The notes under the pieces: generated by a model
What the model was told of the DNA's origin: nothing
Database searches by the model: none
The model's input: only the letters and a program-made list of their open reading frames with translations
Shown here: piece by piece, positions 9,832 to 18,123 of the stretch
Position numbering within the stretch: position 1 is the stretch's first letter
Layout: each line of letters starts with the position of its first letter
Program-made: the position numbers and the translations under genes
Source: Betaproteobacteria bacterium
GTDB taxonomy: Bacteria; Pseudomonadota; Gammaproteobacteria; Burkholderiales; Burkholderiaceae_C
Assembly: GCA_016716535.1 (NCBI GenBank)
Contig: JADJWD010000005.1
Coordinates: forward strand, 682,001-746,000
Length of the DNA: 64,000 nt
Direction: 5' to 3'

Positions 9832-11289
9832 TCAGCCGAACATCCCGAGATCCGTCGGATACGCCGGGTAGCCGGCTGCGGTGCCGAAGTTGCGCAGGTT
9901 CGGCAGGATCCCCGCCAATTCGGCATCGGCGACGCCGAACCAGCGCGCCAGCGTTGCCGCGTACTGGTCGACCGACGTGCTCGGGATCAGCCGGCCCTGG
10001 CCGATGTGCCACTGGTCTTCGGGCGCATCGGTCTGGCCCACGCTCACCGGCGGCGGCGTGCCGTAGAAGGCGCGGCCGCGCACCGCGCCGCCCATCACGA
10101 AGTGGTGGCCGCCCCAGCCGTGGTCGGTGCCGTCGCCGTTGCTCGTCAACGTGCGGCCGAAGTCGCTGGCCGTGAAGGTGGTGACCTTGTCGGCGACACC
10201 CAGCTCCGCGGTCGCCGCATAGAACGCGCTCATCGCCTCGCTCACGCGCCGCAGCAGCCCCGGCTGCGTCGCGACGAGGTTGTCGTGCAGGTCGAACCCG
10301 CCGAGCGAGACGACGAACACCTGCCGCTTGTTGCCGAGCGCGTTGCGCGCGCCGATGACGCGGGCGACGATCTTCAGCTCGTCGGCGAGCGGGTTGTCGT
10401 CGGGGAACGCCGTCGCGAGCGTCACGCCCGACAGCGCCGCGGTCAGCCGCGCCTCGGCTTCGATGGAGCGGCGGGTGACGCGGTTGTATTCGTTCTCGAG
10501 CACGTGCGTGCGGCTCTCGGTGATGAGCTCCTGCAGCACGCGCGCCGAGGCCGGCGAGAAGAGCCCCATCACGCCTTCGTGCACCTGGCGCACCTGCACC
10601 GCGCCCTCGGTGCTGACCTGGTACTGCTGCGCCGTGTCGCCCGAGAGGAAGACGGCGTTGCCCGACGCCGAGATGCAGGTGAAGAGCGACGTGCCGTTGC
10701 TCGCCATCGCCAGGTCGCCAAGGTTGCCGCCCCAGCCGACCGTGCTGCCCTCGGCGCCTTGCGATTGCCACACCGACTGCTGGTCGTTGTGCGACATCAG
10801 CTGCGGCGGCAGCGGGTAGCGCACGCGGTCGGCGCTGAAGTACTCGGCCCGGCTCGTCGGCCGGATCAACGGGCCCACGTTCAACAGCACCGCGGCGTGG
10901 CCGGCGTCGAACATGCCCGCGAGCCCCGTCATCGCCGGGTGCAGCGCGTACTCGCGGCTGCCGGCCAGCGGCACCGTCGGCGTCAGCACGGTGGCGGCCA
11001 GATCGGCCTGCTCGATGGCCAGCCCCGCCGGCCCCGGGCCCGAGGCGCGGATGGCGCGATAGGCCTGCCAGCTCGGCGTGTCGTAGGTGACGACTGTGTT
11101 GGCGTAGTCGTTGCCGCCGTAGAGGAAGACGCAGACGAGCGCGCGGTAGTCGGTGGCGTCGAAGGCCGCCGCGTCGCCGATGGCCGCGAGGTTCAGCCCG
11201 AACGGTGTCGCCACGCCGGCCAGCGCCAGGTGGCCGGCGCGCTTGAGGAAGGCGCGGCGCGCCTGCTGTCGGGGGTCGATGAGGTGCAT
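9832..11289 (-). CDS. DUF1501 domain protein, exported (Tat-type signal)
   Basis: A 485-residue member of the DUF1501 family, related to the alkaline phosphatase/sulfatase fold. It is nearly always encoded beside a DUF1800 protein, as here. The ATG at 11289 is preceded by AAAGGA, and the N-terminus has a twin-arginine-like leader (RRAFLKRAG, about residues 11-19, then a hydrophobic stretch). The early FLYGGNDYAN motif and a late GWGGHHFVMGGAV motif are typical. The frame stays open upstream to 11445, but that extension lacks a signal and overlaps the DUF1800 gene. Function is not established; a role in handling exported macromolecules has been proposed for the pair. Confidence 0.88.
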   Translation of the reverse strand: MHLIDPRQQARRAFLKRAGHLALAGVATPFGLNLAAIGDAAAFDATDYRALVCVFLYGGNDYANTVVTYDTPSWQAYRAIRASGPGPAGLAIEQADLAATVLTPTVPLAGSREYALHPAMTGLAGMFDAGHAAVLLNVGPLIRPTSRAEYFSADRVRYPLPPQLMSHNDQQSVWQSQGAEGSTVGWGGNLGDLAMASNGTSLFTCISASGNAVFLSGDTAQQYQVSTEGAVQVRQVHEGVMGLFSPASARVLQELITESRTHVLENEYNRVTRRSIEAEARLTAALSGVTLATAFPDDNPLADELKIVARVIGARNALGNKRQVFVVSLGGFDLHDNLVATQPGLLRRVSEAMSAFYAATAELGVADKVTTFTASDFGRTLTSNGDGTDHGWGGHHFVMGGAVRGRAFYGTPPPVSVGQTDAPEDQWHIGQGRLIPSTSVDQYAATLARWFGVADAELAGILPNLRNFGTAAGYPAYPTDLGMFG

Positions 11290-11323
11290 GAAGGGTGTCC
11301 TTTGCCGAGCTACGCGGGGTGCA

Positions 11324-13246
11324 TCACTTCTGCACCAGGTACTCGGGGCAGCACATGACGAGGACGATCGCGGCGACGACGCGCCAGCGTTTGTCTTCGT
11401 CGGTGCTGGCCGCGGTGACCGGCCGCTCGGCGATCGCGTTGGCAATGCGCTCCTGCGTCGCCACGCTCAGCTGCCCGGCGGCCAGCAGCAGGTTCAGCCG
11501 CTTCATCAGCGCCACCGGGTCGTGCGCCAGCGCCATCTCGGCGGTGTAGTCGGGCACGAGGTCGAAGCCGTCCTGCGGGTAAGGCCCCTCGTAGGGGAAC
11601 GGATAGCCGGTGCGATGCGGCCAGACGACCCAGATGCCGAAGCCGACCCAGCTCTCGACCGCGTTGATCCACTGGCTCGTCGTCGACTCGTTGACGATCT
11701 GGAATTCCGGCGCCGTGGCGCCGGCGGCGGCCATCGCCGTGCCCGGCGGCACGTAGCCCGGGCGGAAGAAGTTGAACACCGACGGTGACGTGAACGGCGC
11801 CTGGCCGTACCACGTCTTCGCGTCGCCGAAGTGGTAGTTCCACTTGAAGCTGCCGGCGGCGGAATCGACGCCAAACGTGCGCCCCCACTGGAACTGCCGC
11901 AGCATCGGCTCGCGCAGCTTGCCGTGCGTCGTGCTCGTGAGTGAGGCCGCGCCGGTGGCCTCGGCGTCGAGCAGGATCGCGCGCCACACCGCCTTCAGGT
12001 CGCCGCGCACGCCGGCGCCGTTGTCGTTGAACTTCGCGGCGACGCGCGCCACGTAGGCCGGGCTCGGGTGGCTGGTGACGAGCCGCTGGATCATCTGGCG
12101 CGCGAAGAAGGGGCCGACGTTCGGGTGGTTCGCCAGCGCATCGAGCGCGATGCGCAGCGCCTCGGGCCCGGGCGTGCCGGCCGGGATCGTCGTGCCGAGG
12201 AAGCTCTTCGCGAGCGCGCTGTGCCGGCTCGCGTCGAACACCATCGCGCGGCGCGTCAGCTCGGGGTACGGGCGCGGGCCGCCGTCGTTGGCCGAAGGGA
12301 ACCAGGTGCCGTCCCACCAGAAGTCGTAGCCGGTGAACACGCGCGCGAGCTGGCTCACGTCGTCTTGCGTGTAGCTGGGGACGGGGCGGCCGCTGGCATC
12401 GAGCACCGGCGTGCCGTCGAGGTTCAGCCGCGCGAGGCCGATCGAGAACAGCTGCATCACCTCGCGCGCGTAGTTCTCGTCGGGCACGCGGCCGCTCGCG
12501 GCGTCTTCCCGCTCGTTGCCGCGCGTGTTGAGCCAGGCGCCCATCACCGGGTTCAGCGTCACCGCTTCGAGCAACTGGCGGAAGCTGCCGAAGGCGTGGG
12601 CGTTGAGCTGGTCCCAGAAGTGAGCGATGCCCAGATGCACCCAAGGCAGCCCGGCGACGTTGATCGAGACGACGAAGAACTCCGACAGCGCCAGCGCCAC
12701 GCGTTTGCGCACGAGATCGGGCTGCTTGACGAGCTGGTGCGCGAGCACGAAGTGCGTCGCATAACTGCCGGAGTCGTAGAACGTGAACTCGTCGATCGCA
12801 CCGTAGCCCTTGGCCATCAGCCAGTCCCAGGCCTTGTCGGCCACCGGCAGCGCGAACTGCTCGTCGAGCCACGCCGCGGCGCCGCGCGCCTTGACCGCGG
12901 CGATGTCGGCCTCGTTGCTGGCGACGGCCGCGTGCTGGATGAAGCGCGCCGCGGCGATGTCGGCGGCCGGCAGGTCGTAAGGAGTGGGTGGTCCGGGCGG
13001 CGAGGTGGGGGCGGGGGTGGGTTCCGGCGTCGGGGCAGGGCCCGGGCCGGGGCCGGGGCCGGGGTCGGGATCGGGGCCGGGCGTCTCGTCGCTACCTCCT
13101 CCGCCGCAGGCGGCCAGGGCAGCCGCAGCGGCCGCCAGCGCTGCCGCCGACAGCGCGCGCGGCGGCGCGATGCGGGCCGGCGGTGGTGCCGCAGCGGTGT
13201 CCCTCTCGGCCACGTCCGTCGCCGGCGGCCGCGTTTCCTCGTCCAT
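11324..13246 (-). CDS. DUF1800 domain lipoprotein
   Basis: A 640-residue DUF1800 protein. The N-terminus has a hydrophobic Ala-rich stretch ending in a lipobox-like LAAC (Cys47), then a Gly-Pro/Asp-Pro/Thr-Pro linker to about residue 100, so it is probably a tethered exported lipoprotein. The body holds typical DUF1800 blocks such as RFIQHAAVAS, ARQMIQRLVTSHPSPAYVARVA near 400 and SPSVFNFFRPGY near 500. It lies 34 bp upstream of the DUF1501 gene on the same strand, forming the usual two-gene operon. The biochemical activity is unknown. Confidence 0.88.
   Translation of the reverse strand: MDEETRPPATDVAERDTAAAPPPARIAPPRALSAAALAAAAAALAACGGGGSDETPGPDPDPGPGPGPGPAPTPEPTPAPTSPPGPPTPYDLPAADIAAARFIQHAAVASNEADIAAVKARGAAAWLDEQFALPVADKAWDWLMAKGYGAIDEFTFYDSGSYATHFVLAHQLVKQPDLVRKRVALALSEFFVVSINVAGLPWVHLGIAHFWDQLNAHAFGSFRQLLEAVTLNPVMGAWLNTRGNEREDAASGRVPDENYAREVMQLFSIGLARLNLDGTPVLDASGRPVPSYTQDDVSQLARVFTGYDFWWDGTWFPSANDGGPRPYPELTRRAMVFDASRHSALAKSFLGTTIPAGTPGPEALRIALDALANHPNVGPFFARQMIQRLVTSHPSPAYVARVAAKFNDNGAGVRGDLKAVWRAILLDAEATGAASLTSTTHGKLREPMLRQFQWGRTFGVDSAAGSFKWNYHFGDAKTWYGQAPFTSPSVFNFFRPGYVPPGTAMAAAGATAPEFQIVNESTTSQWINAVESWVGFGIWVVWPHRTGYPFPYEGPYPQDGFDLVPDYTAEMALAHDPVALMKRLNLLLAAGQLSVATQERIANAIAERPVTAASTDEDKRWRVVAAIVLVMCCPEYLVQK
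13033..13083 (+). repeat. GGGGCC-type repeats inside the DUF1800 linker
   Basis: The plus strand carries at least six runs of three or more G, spaced by one to three bases (repeats of GGGGCC and GGGATC). The coding strand is the minus strand, where this encodes the Asp-Pro/Gly-Pro linker. The G-runs therefore lie on the template strand and could form a G-quadruplex. Confidence 0.6.
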
Positions 13247-13379
13247 GGACGCTTCCCTCAGGGCGTTTCGTCGCCCGCCTTTTTCGTTGGCGCGTCGATC
13301 GTAGTCAGTTTCTTGCCGCGGTGCGACACGCGGCGGTCGTGCAACCGCCGCGCGTTTTCATGGCAGGGTCATCGCGGTG

Positions 13380-14312
13380 TCATGGCAGCGGCCACAGCCG
13401 CGCGGCGATCTCCTCGAAGCTGCGCAGATGCTCCCAGCCTTCGATCTTGACCTGCGCCTTCAGGTGGCTGTAGCGGTGCAGCAGCAACAGGCGCATCAGC
13501 GCGAGCCGCCGCTCGTCGGTCAACGTCACGCCGAGACCGCGCATCAGCGCGGCGCTGCGCTCGGCGTCGCCGGCGACGAGGAAACACTGCGGCCCGAGCC
13601 AGTCGTATTCACGCGGGCCGACGAGGCCGTCGCCGAAATCGAACATTGCATTCAGCCGATTCGCTTGCGTGAAGAGGTTGAACGGCGTGTACTCGCCGGT
13701 CAGCAGCACCGGCGGTCCCTCGGGCAGCGGCCCGGCGACGAAGGCCGGCAGGTCGGCGAGCAGGTCCGCGGGCAGGCCGTGGCGACGATGCCGCTCGACG
13801 CACTGCGCGCGCTGGCGGGCGATGAACTCGTGCCAAGGCGGCGCGTGCGCGGCCATCGACTCGACTTGCGTCGCCGGCAACGTGTGCACCTCGTTGATCA
13901 GCGCGCCGATGTCGTGCAGCAGCGCGCAGCGTTCGGCCTCGCTCATCGCCGGCCAGGTGGCCGTGAGCGGGTCGCCCTGCATCCGCCTCATCAAGAGCCA
14001 CGGCCAGCCGTGGCGTTCGCTGCTGGCGAGCAGCTTCGGCGTCGGCACCGTGAGGCGGCCGTGCAGAAGCCCGAGCGTCGCGCTCTCGAACTCGAAGTGG
14101 TCGCGCAGGAACGGCGGGTAGACCTTCAGCACGCGATCGTCACCGAGGTGCGCGACGAGCACCGTGCCTTCACTCTCCTGCCGCACCTCGGCCTCGGGCG
14201 TGCCGAGTTCGGCGGCGAGCGCGACGATCGCCGCGCGCCATGCCGAAGGGTCGTCGTGCAGCGCGTCGAAGGCGGCGTAGTCGGTGACGTCAGGCAGGGC
14301 GGCGGTCGGCAT
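13380..14312 (-). CDS. APH-fold phosphotransferase, aminoglycoside/hygromycin kinase-like
   Basis: A 310-residue small-molecule kinase-like protein. The N-terminal lobe has VLKVYPPFLRDHFEFES with the probable ATP-binding Lys. The C-terminal lobe has EYTPFNLF near 205-212 and MFDFGDGLVGPREYDW near 219-234, the latter the metal-binding DFG-like block. Unusually, the catalytic HGDxxxxN motif reads TGEYTPFN, with Glu where Asp is expected. The ATG at 14312 is chosen; a GTG at 14330, touching the upstream gene, is also possible. The gene follows the glutathione transferase closely on the same strand. The substrate is unknown and drug resistance should not be assumed. Confidence 0.78.
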   Translation of the reverse strand: MPTAALPDVTDYAAFDALHDDPSAWRAAIVALAAELGTPEAEVRQESEGTVLVAHLGDDRVLKVYPPFLRDHFEFESATLGLLHGRLTVPTPKLLASSERHGWPWLLMRRMQGDPLTATWPAMSEAERCALLHDIGALINEVHTLPATQVESMAAHAPPWHEFIARQRAQCVERHRRHGLPADLLADLPAFVAGPLPEGPPVLLTGEYTPFNLFTQANRLNAMFDFGDGLVGPREYDWLGPQCFLVAGDAERSAALMRGLGVTLTDERRLALMRLLLLHRYSHLKAQVKIEGWEHLRSFEEIAARLWPLP

Positions 14313-14330
14313 CGGCGGCCTGCGGATCAC

Positions 14331-14969
14331 TCACGCCTTCTTCGGGAAGTTGCGCGCCATCACCTCGGCCACCTCCACCCGCTCGCTCGCAGCCCGCGCC
14401 GCCTCGGCGAGCTTCGGCGCGTGCCCGGCAAACCACTTCGGTCCCGGCCGCCAGCGCGTCATCACCGCGAGGTACAGATCCAGCGCCGAGAAGCGCGTGC
14501 CCAGGAAGTGCGGCGCGCTCGCTTCGGCCTCGACGATCTGCCACAAGTGCTGCACGTACGCATCCACCTCGGCGCGAAAGCCCGCCGCGGCGCCTTCGGT
14601 CTTGACGAAGCGCTCGGGGATGTCGGCGTAGGTGAAGGTCGGGTAGATGTTGGCGACGATGAACACCAGCCAGCGCAGGAACGCCGCGCGCTCGGGGGCT
14701 TTCGCGCCGGGCACCAGGTCGTCGCGGCCGGTGAGGTCCGCCAGGTGCAGCGTGATCGCCGCGCTCTCGGTCATCGTCGCGCCGCCCGGCAGCACGAGCA
14801 CCGGCACCTGCGCCAGCGGGTTCAGCGGCCGCATCGTGGCGCGCGCCTCGTCGGAGCCGAGCAGGTCGCCGCTGTCCTCGAGCCTGAACGGCAAGCCGTA
14901 CCAGGCGAGCTGCGCCTCGACGATGGCCGAGCCCCAGCCCGGGCGGCCGTAGAGGACGAACTCGTTCAT
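14331..14969 (-). CDS. glutathione S-transferase family protein
   Basis: A 212-residue cytosolic GST. The N-terminal thioredoxin-fold domain has YGRPGWGSAIVEAQL (7-21), the cis-Pro in QVPVLVLPGG (about 54-63) and the glutathione-binding Glu-Ser in MTESAAI (66-72). An all-helical C-terminal domain follows. The ATG at 14969 is set by a clear AAGGAG six bases upstream; the frame is open to 15023, but that extension has no homology. It is probably co-transcribed with the phosphotransferase gene that follows. Substrate specificity cannot be read. Confidence 0.87.
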   Translation of the reverse strand: MNEFVLYGRPGWGSAIVEAQLAWYGLPFRLEDSGDLLGSDEARATMRPLNPLAQVPVLVLPGGATMTESAAITLHLADLTGRDDLVPGAKAPERAAFLRWLVFIVANIYPTFTYADIPERFVKTEGAAAGFRAEVDAYVQHLWQIVEAEASAPHFLGTRFSALDLYLAVMTRWRPGPKWFAGHAPKLAEAARAASERVEVAEVMARNFPKKA

Positions 14970-14998
14970 GCGGTGCTCCTTGTCTGTTCGCAGTCGGT

Positions 14999-15802
14999 TC
15001 AAAGCGCCGGTGCGTGCTCCCACCAGGCGCGGAAGGCCGCGGCGCGTTCCTGCGCGACGGCGAGCGGCTCATCGTCGGGTGCCAGTGTCAGCGTCAGCCG
15101 TCCGCGGCCGGCCGCAGCGTAGTGGCGCACGCCGTGCGCGGCGACGATCACCTGCCGCGTCGCGCGAAAGAAGCGCGCCGGGTCGAGCAGTTGCTCGAGC
15201 TCGGCGAGCGGCCGGTCGACGACCAGCCGCCGGCCGTCGAGCGCGACGGCGTGTGTCGTCTTGTCCAGCGAGACGAGGCGCGCGAGCTGCGCCGTGGGCA
15301 GCGCGTGGTGCACGGCGCCGATGCGGCAGGCGAGCCGCGGGGCGTAGGCCGTCGCGCTGCCGACTGGCGTCTGCGTGTCGGTGCGGAGGCCAGAGTGAAC
15401 GCGGTCCTGCGCGCCGAAATGCACCCCGAAGTGCTGCCCGAATTCGCGCACTTTCGCCAGCGCCTGCGCCAGTGCCGCATCGCCTACCGGCTTGAGCAGG
15501 TAATCGACCGCCAGCGCCCGGAAGGCATCGAGCGCAAAGCGGTCGTACGCGGTCGTGAAGACCACGGGCAGCCGCGCACGCTGCGCCTCGAACAACTCGA
15601 GCGAGAGCCCGTCGGCGAGCTGGATGTCCAGCAGCAGCAGGTCCGGCGGCGGGTGCGCCGCCAGCCAGCGTGCGGTGGCTTGTACGCTGTCGGCATGGCC
15701 GAGCACGACGGCCTCAGGCGCGACGCGCGCCAGCGTCTCGACGAGGCGCGCGCGCGCCGGCGGTTCGTCTTCGGCGATGAAGACGCCGAGCGCGGCGGTC
15801 AT
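14999..15802 (-). CDS. LytR/AlgR-type response regulator (receiver + LytTR DNA-binding)
   Basis: A 267-residue response regulator. The receiver has acidic residues E10-D11-E12, phospho-acceptor Asp59 in LLLLDIQLADG and Lys104 in YLLKP. A C-terminal LytTR domain (about 165-262), with ATRQVIVAAHGVRHY, binds DNA. The start overlaps the stop of the upstream sensor kinase by four bases (ATGA), so the two are translationally coupled. It probably controls genes in response to a membrane or small-molecule cue. No target site is obvious. Confidence 0.92.
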   Translation of the reverse strand: MTAALGVFIAEDEPPARARLVETLARVAPEAVVLGHADSVQATARWLAAHPPPDLLLLDIQLADGLSLELFEAQRARLPVVFTTAYDRFALDAFRALAVDYLLKPVGDAALAQALAKVREFGQHFGVHFGAQDRVHSGLRTDTQTPVGSATAYAPRLACRIGAVHHALPTAQLARLVSLDKTTHAVALDGRRLVVDRPLAELEQLLDPARFFRATRQVIVAAHGVRHYAAAGRGRLTLTLAPDDEPLAVAQERAAAFRAWWEHAPAL

Positions 15803-16965
15803 GCAAGCCCCGCGACCGGCGTCGATTCCGCAACGAGCGGCACTTCGACGATGAAGTGGCCGCCGCTCGTGTCACTCTCGCCCGCATCCACCGCCCGCCG
15901 CAACGCGCGGCCGGTGACGAAGCGGCAGCGCTCGTCGAGATTCGCCAGGCCCACGCCGCTGGTCGGCAGCGCGCTCGTGCGCGGCCGCCGCGGGTTGCTG
16001 ACGCGAACGTGGTCGCCGGCCAGCGCCAGGCGCACTGCCAGCGGCGCATCGCTGCCGACCTGGTTGTGCTTGACGGCGTTCTCCAGCAACGTCTGCAGCC
16101 CGAGCGGCGGCACGCGCCACTGCCCGGCCGCGGCCGCGCGGGTCAGCGCCGGGTCCAGCTCGAGCTGCATCGCCGGCCCGAAGCGCAGCGCCAGCAGGCT
16201 CGCCACCTGGCGCACGAGCTGCAGCTCGTCGGCCAGCGGCACGGTGTCGCGCTCGCGGCTGGCGAGCACGTAGCGGTAGACCTCGGCCAGCGTGTCGCAG
16301 AAGGCGCGGGCGCGCGCCGGCTCGTGCACGATCAGGTGGCCGAGGGTGTTCAGGCTGTTGAAGAGGAAGTGCGGGTCCAGCTGCGCCTTCAGCGCCGCGA
16401 GTTGCGCCTCGGCCCCGGCGCGCTCGAGCCGCGCCACGCGCAAGAGGTCCGACTCGCGCTCGCGGATCAGGAACATCGTCTCGTAGGCGTGCGTGACGAA
16501 GAGGACGCAGATGACGTTGGTCAGCGTCACGGTCAAGAGCGCCTGGTCGTCGCGCGGCTGGCCGGCGAGCGCGAACCACGCCGCCAGCACCGCCAGCGTC
16601 AGCGGCGCGGTGTACAGGACGATCGCCGTCACCAGCATCGACAGCTTGCGCAGCGGCTGGCTGAACCAGTCGAAGTGCTCGCGCTGCTTGAACAGCAGCC
16701 AGCGGTTGCCGAGCCAGATGCCGGCGGCCAGTGCGACGAACAGCGCCTGCCCCAGCCACCAGCGCGGCTGCGCCGGCGTCAGCGCGCCATAGAGCCCGGT
16801 GAGCCAGGGGATGCCGATGCCGAAAGCGGGAATGCCGAGCGCCATCAAGAGGCGGTCGTCGAAGCGGGCGCCGGGCGGAGTGGATGGATCGACCGACGGC
16901 TCGGCCGACGGTGTGACCGGCGGCTCGACCGACCGCTTCAGCGGCCCGGCATCGGGGTTCGGCAT
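15799..16965 (-). CDS. LytS-type sensor histidine kinase (His_kinase family)
   Basis: A 388-residue membrane kinase, partner of the overlapping LytTR regulator. Four membrane segments lie near 38-60, 71-90, 107-133 and 142-162. A short coiled coil leads to the phospho-acceptor His199 in LDPHFLFNSLNTL, typical of the LytS/YehU class. The ATPase has Asn296 in LLENAVKHN and a GVGLANLDER glycine box near 345. The ATG at 16965 gives MPNPDAG; the frame is open to 17049, and no strong ribosome site decides between starts. The stimulus is unknown. Confidence 0.88.
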   Translation of the reverse strand: MPNPDAGPLKRSVEPPVTPSAEPSVDPSTPPGARFDDRLLMALGIPAFGIGIPWLTGLYGALTPAQPRWWLGQALFVALAAGIWLGNRWLLFKQREHFDWFSQPLRKLSMLVTAIVLYTAPLTLAVLAAWFALAGQPRDDQALLTVTLTNVICVLFVTHAYETMFLIRERESDLLRVARLERAGAEAQLAALKAQLDPHFLFNSLNTLGHLIVHEPARARAFCDTLAEVYRYVLASRERDTVPLADELQLVRQVASLLALRFGPAMQLELDPALTRAAAAGQWRVPPLGLQTLLENAVKHNQVGSDAPLAVRLALAGDHVRVSNPRRPRTSALPTSGVGLANLDERCRFVTGRALRRAVDAGESDTSGGHFIVEVPLVAESTPVAGLA

Positions 16966-17087
16966 CGTCTTGTCCGGCTTCGGTCGCGGGGCGCTGGCGG
17001 TGGGGCGCAAAGGCGCGGCAGTATGCGCTGACTGGCGGCCGCGGACCAAGGGTTGCGGCGAGCCGGGAACAACGAGGAGACAAGCGA

Positions 17088-17492
17088 ATGGATGGCGTGC
17101 AGTTTCATCTCCCGGCCGTGCTCACCGCGGCGGCAATCGGGTTTCTCGTCGGCGGGCTGTGGTACTCGCCAATCGGCTTTGCGAGGGCGTGGATGCAGGC
17201 CAGTGGCGTCTCCGAAGAGCAGGCGCGGGGCGCCTCGCGCGGCCGCGTCTTCGGCCTGGCGGCACTAGCGCAACTCGTCATCGCCTTCAACCTCGCGGCC
17301 TTCATCGGCCCGAAGGCGAGCCTCGGCTTCGGCCTCTTCGCCGGCTTCGCCGCGGGTCTGGGCTGGGTGGCGATGTCGCTCGGCGTCATCTACCTCTTCG
17401 AGCAGCGGCCGCTGAAGCTGTGGCTCATCAACAGCGGCTACCAGGTGCTGGTCTACACGGCGATGGGCGGCCTGCTGGGAGCCTGGCGATGA
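17088..17492 (+). CDS. DUF1761 family membrane protein
   Basis: A 134-residue integral membrane protein with four predicted helices near 8-28, 54-72, 77-97 and 111-131. The motif FLVGGLWYSPIGFARAWM near the N-terminus is characteristic of DUF1761. Its stop overlaps the start of the next gene in an ATGA, so the two are coupled. It is divergent from the sensor kinase gene. Molecular function is unknown. Confidence 0.85.
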   Translation: MDGVQFHLPAVLTAAAIGFLVGGLWYSPIGFARAWMQASGVSEEQARGASRGRVFGLAALAQLVIAFNLAAFIGPKASLGFGLFAGFAAGLGWVAMSLGVIYLFEQRPLKLWLINSGYQVLVYTAMGGLLGAWR

Positions 17493-18022
17493 AGGCGCTG
17501 TGGTTGTTGGCGTTGGCACTGGCGCTGGCGTGCGCGGCGGGCCCGGCGGCGGCGGAGCTGAAAGCCGTCGCGCCCGGGCACTTCGAGACCGTGCACGTGG
17601 CCGAGGTGGCCGCAACGCCGGCCCGCGCCTACGAGGTCTTCACGCGCCTGACCGATTGGTGGAACCCGCAGCACAGCTGGTCGGGCGACATCCGCCAGAT
17701 GCGCTTCGAGCCCTGGGAGGGCGGCTGCTGGTGCGAGCGCTGGGGCGAAGGCGCCTCGGTGCGGCACGCCACCGTGCTGCAGGCGATCCCCGGCCGGATG
17801 ATCGTGATGGATGCGCATCTCGGACCGCTGTTGGCGCTGCCCGCGCGCGGCATCTTCATGCTCGCGATCACCCGCGAAGGTGAGCGGACGATGGTGCGGC
17901 TGAGCTACCGCGTCAGCGGCGCGCCCGAACTCGCGCTCGACAAGCTGGCAACGCCGGTGGACCGCGTGATCGGCGAGCAATTCGGGCGGTTCAGGGCGGC
18001 GGTCGAGGCGGCGCGGCCGTAG
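17489..18022 (+). CDS. exported SRPBCC (START-like) domain protein
   Basis: A 177-residue protein with a signal peptide (about 1-22, ending GPAAA) and an SRPBCC/polyketide-cyclase fold that forms a hydrophobic pocket. Visible blocks are ATPARAYEVFTRLTDWWNP, MRFEPWEGGCWCERWGEG and MVRLSYRVSG. The ATG at 17489 overlaps the DUF1761 stop by four bases. The pairing suggests a membrane protein with a periplasmic ligand-binding partner, but no ligand is known. Confidence 0.8.
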   Translation: MKALWLLALALALACAAGPAAAELKAVAPGHFETVHVAEVAATPARAYEVFTRLTDWWNPQHSWSGDIRQMRFEPWEGGCWCERWGEGASVRHATVLQAIPGRMIVMDAHLGPLLALPARGIFMLAITREGERTMVRLSYRVSGAPELALDKLATPVDRVIGEQFGRFRAAVEAARP

Positions 18023-18070
18023 GCGGCCTGGATGGCCTTTCTGCGTGGAGCAGCGAACGCCTGCGCAGGA

Positions 18071-18110
18071 TTGCGTGGGTCTGCGTTGATCTGCGTGGGT
18101 CTGCGCGGGA
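18071..18110 (+). repeat. 20-bp imperfect tandem repeat in a convergent intergenic gap
   Basis: Two 20-bp units, both containing TGCGTGGGTCTGCG, stand in tandem between the SRPBCC gene and the convergent lyase gene. Related TCTGCGTGG and CTGCGCAGG strings lie just upstream near 18038-18070. They encode nothing. Confidence 0.6.
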
Positions 18111-18123
18111 TCGGGCCACCCGA

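Noticed and set aside
13380..14312. Aminoglycoside resistance gene
   Set aside because: The fold fits, but the catalytic motif is altered and the neighbours are metabolic; no basis for a resistance call.
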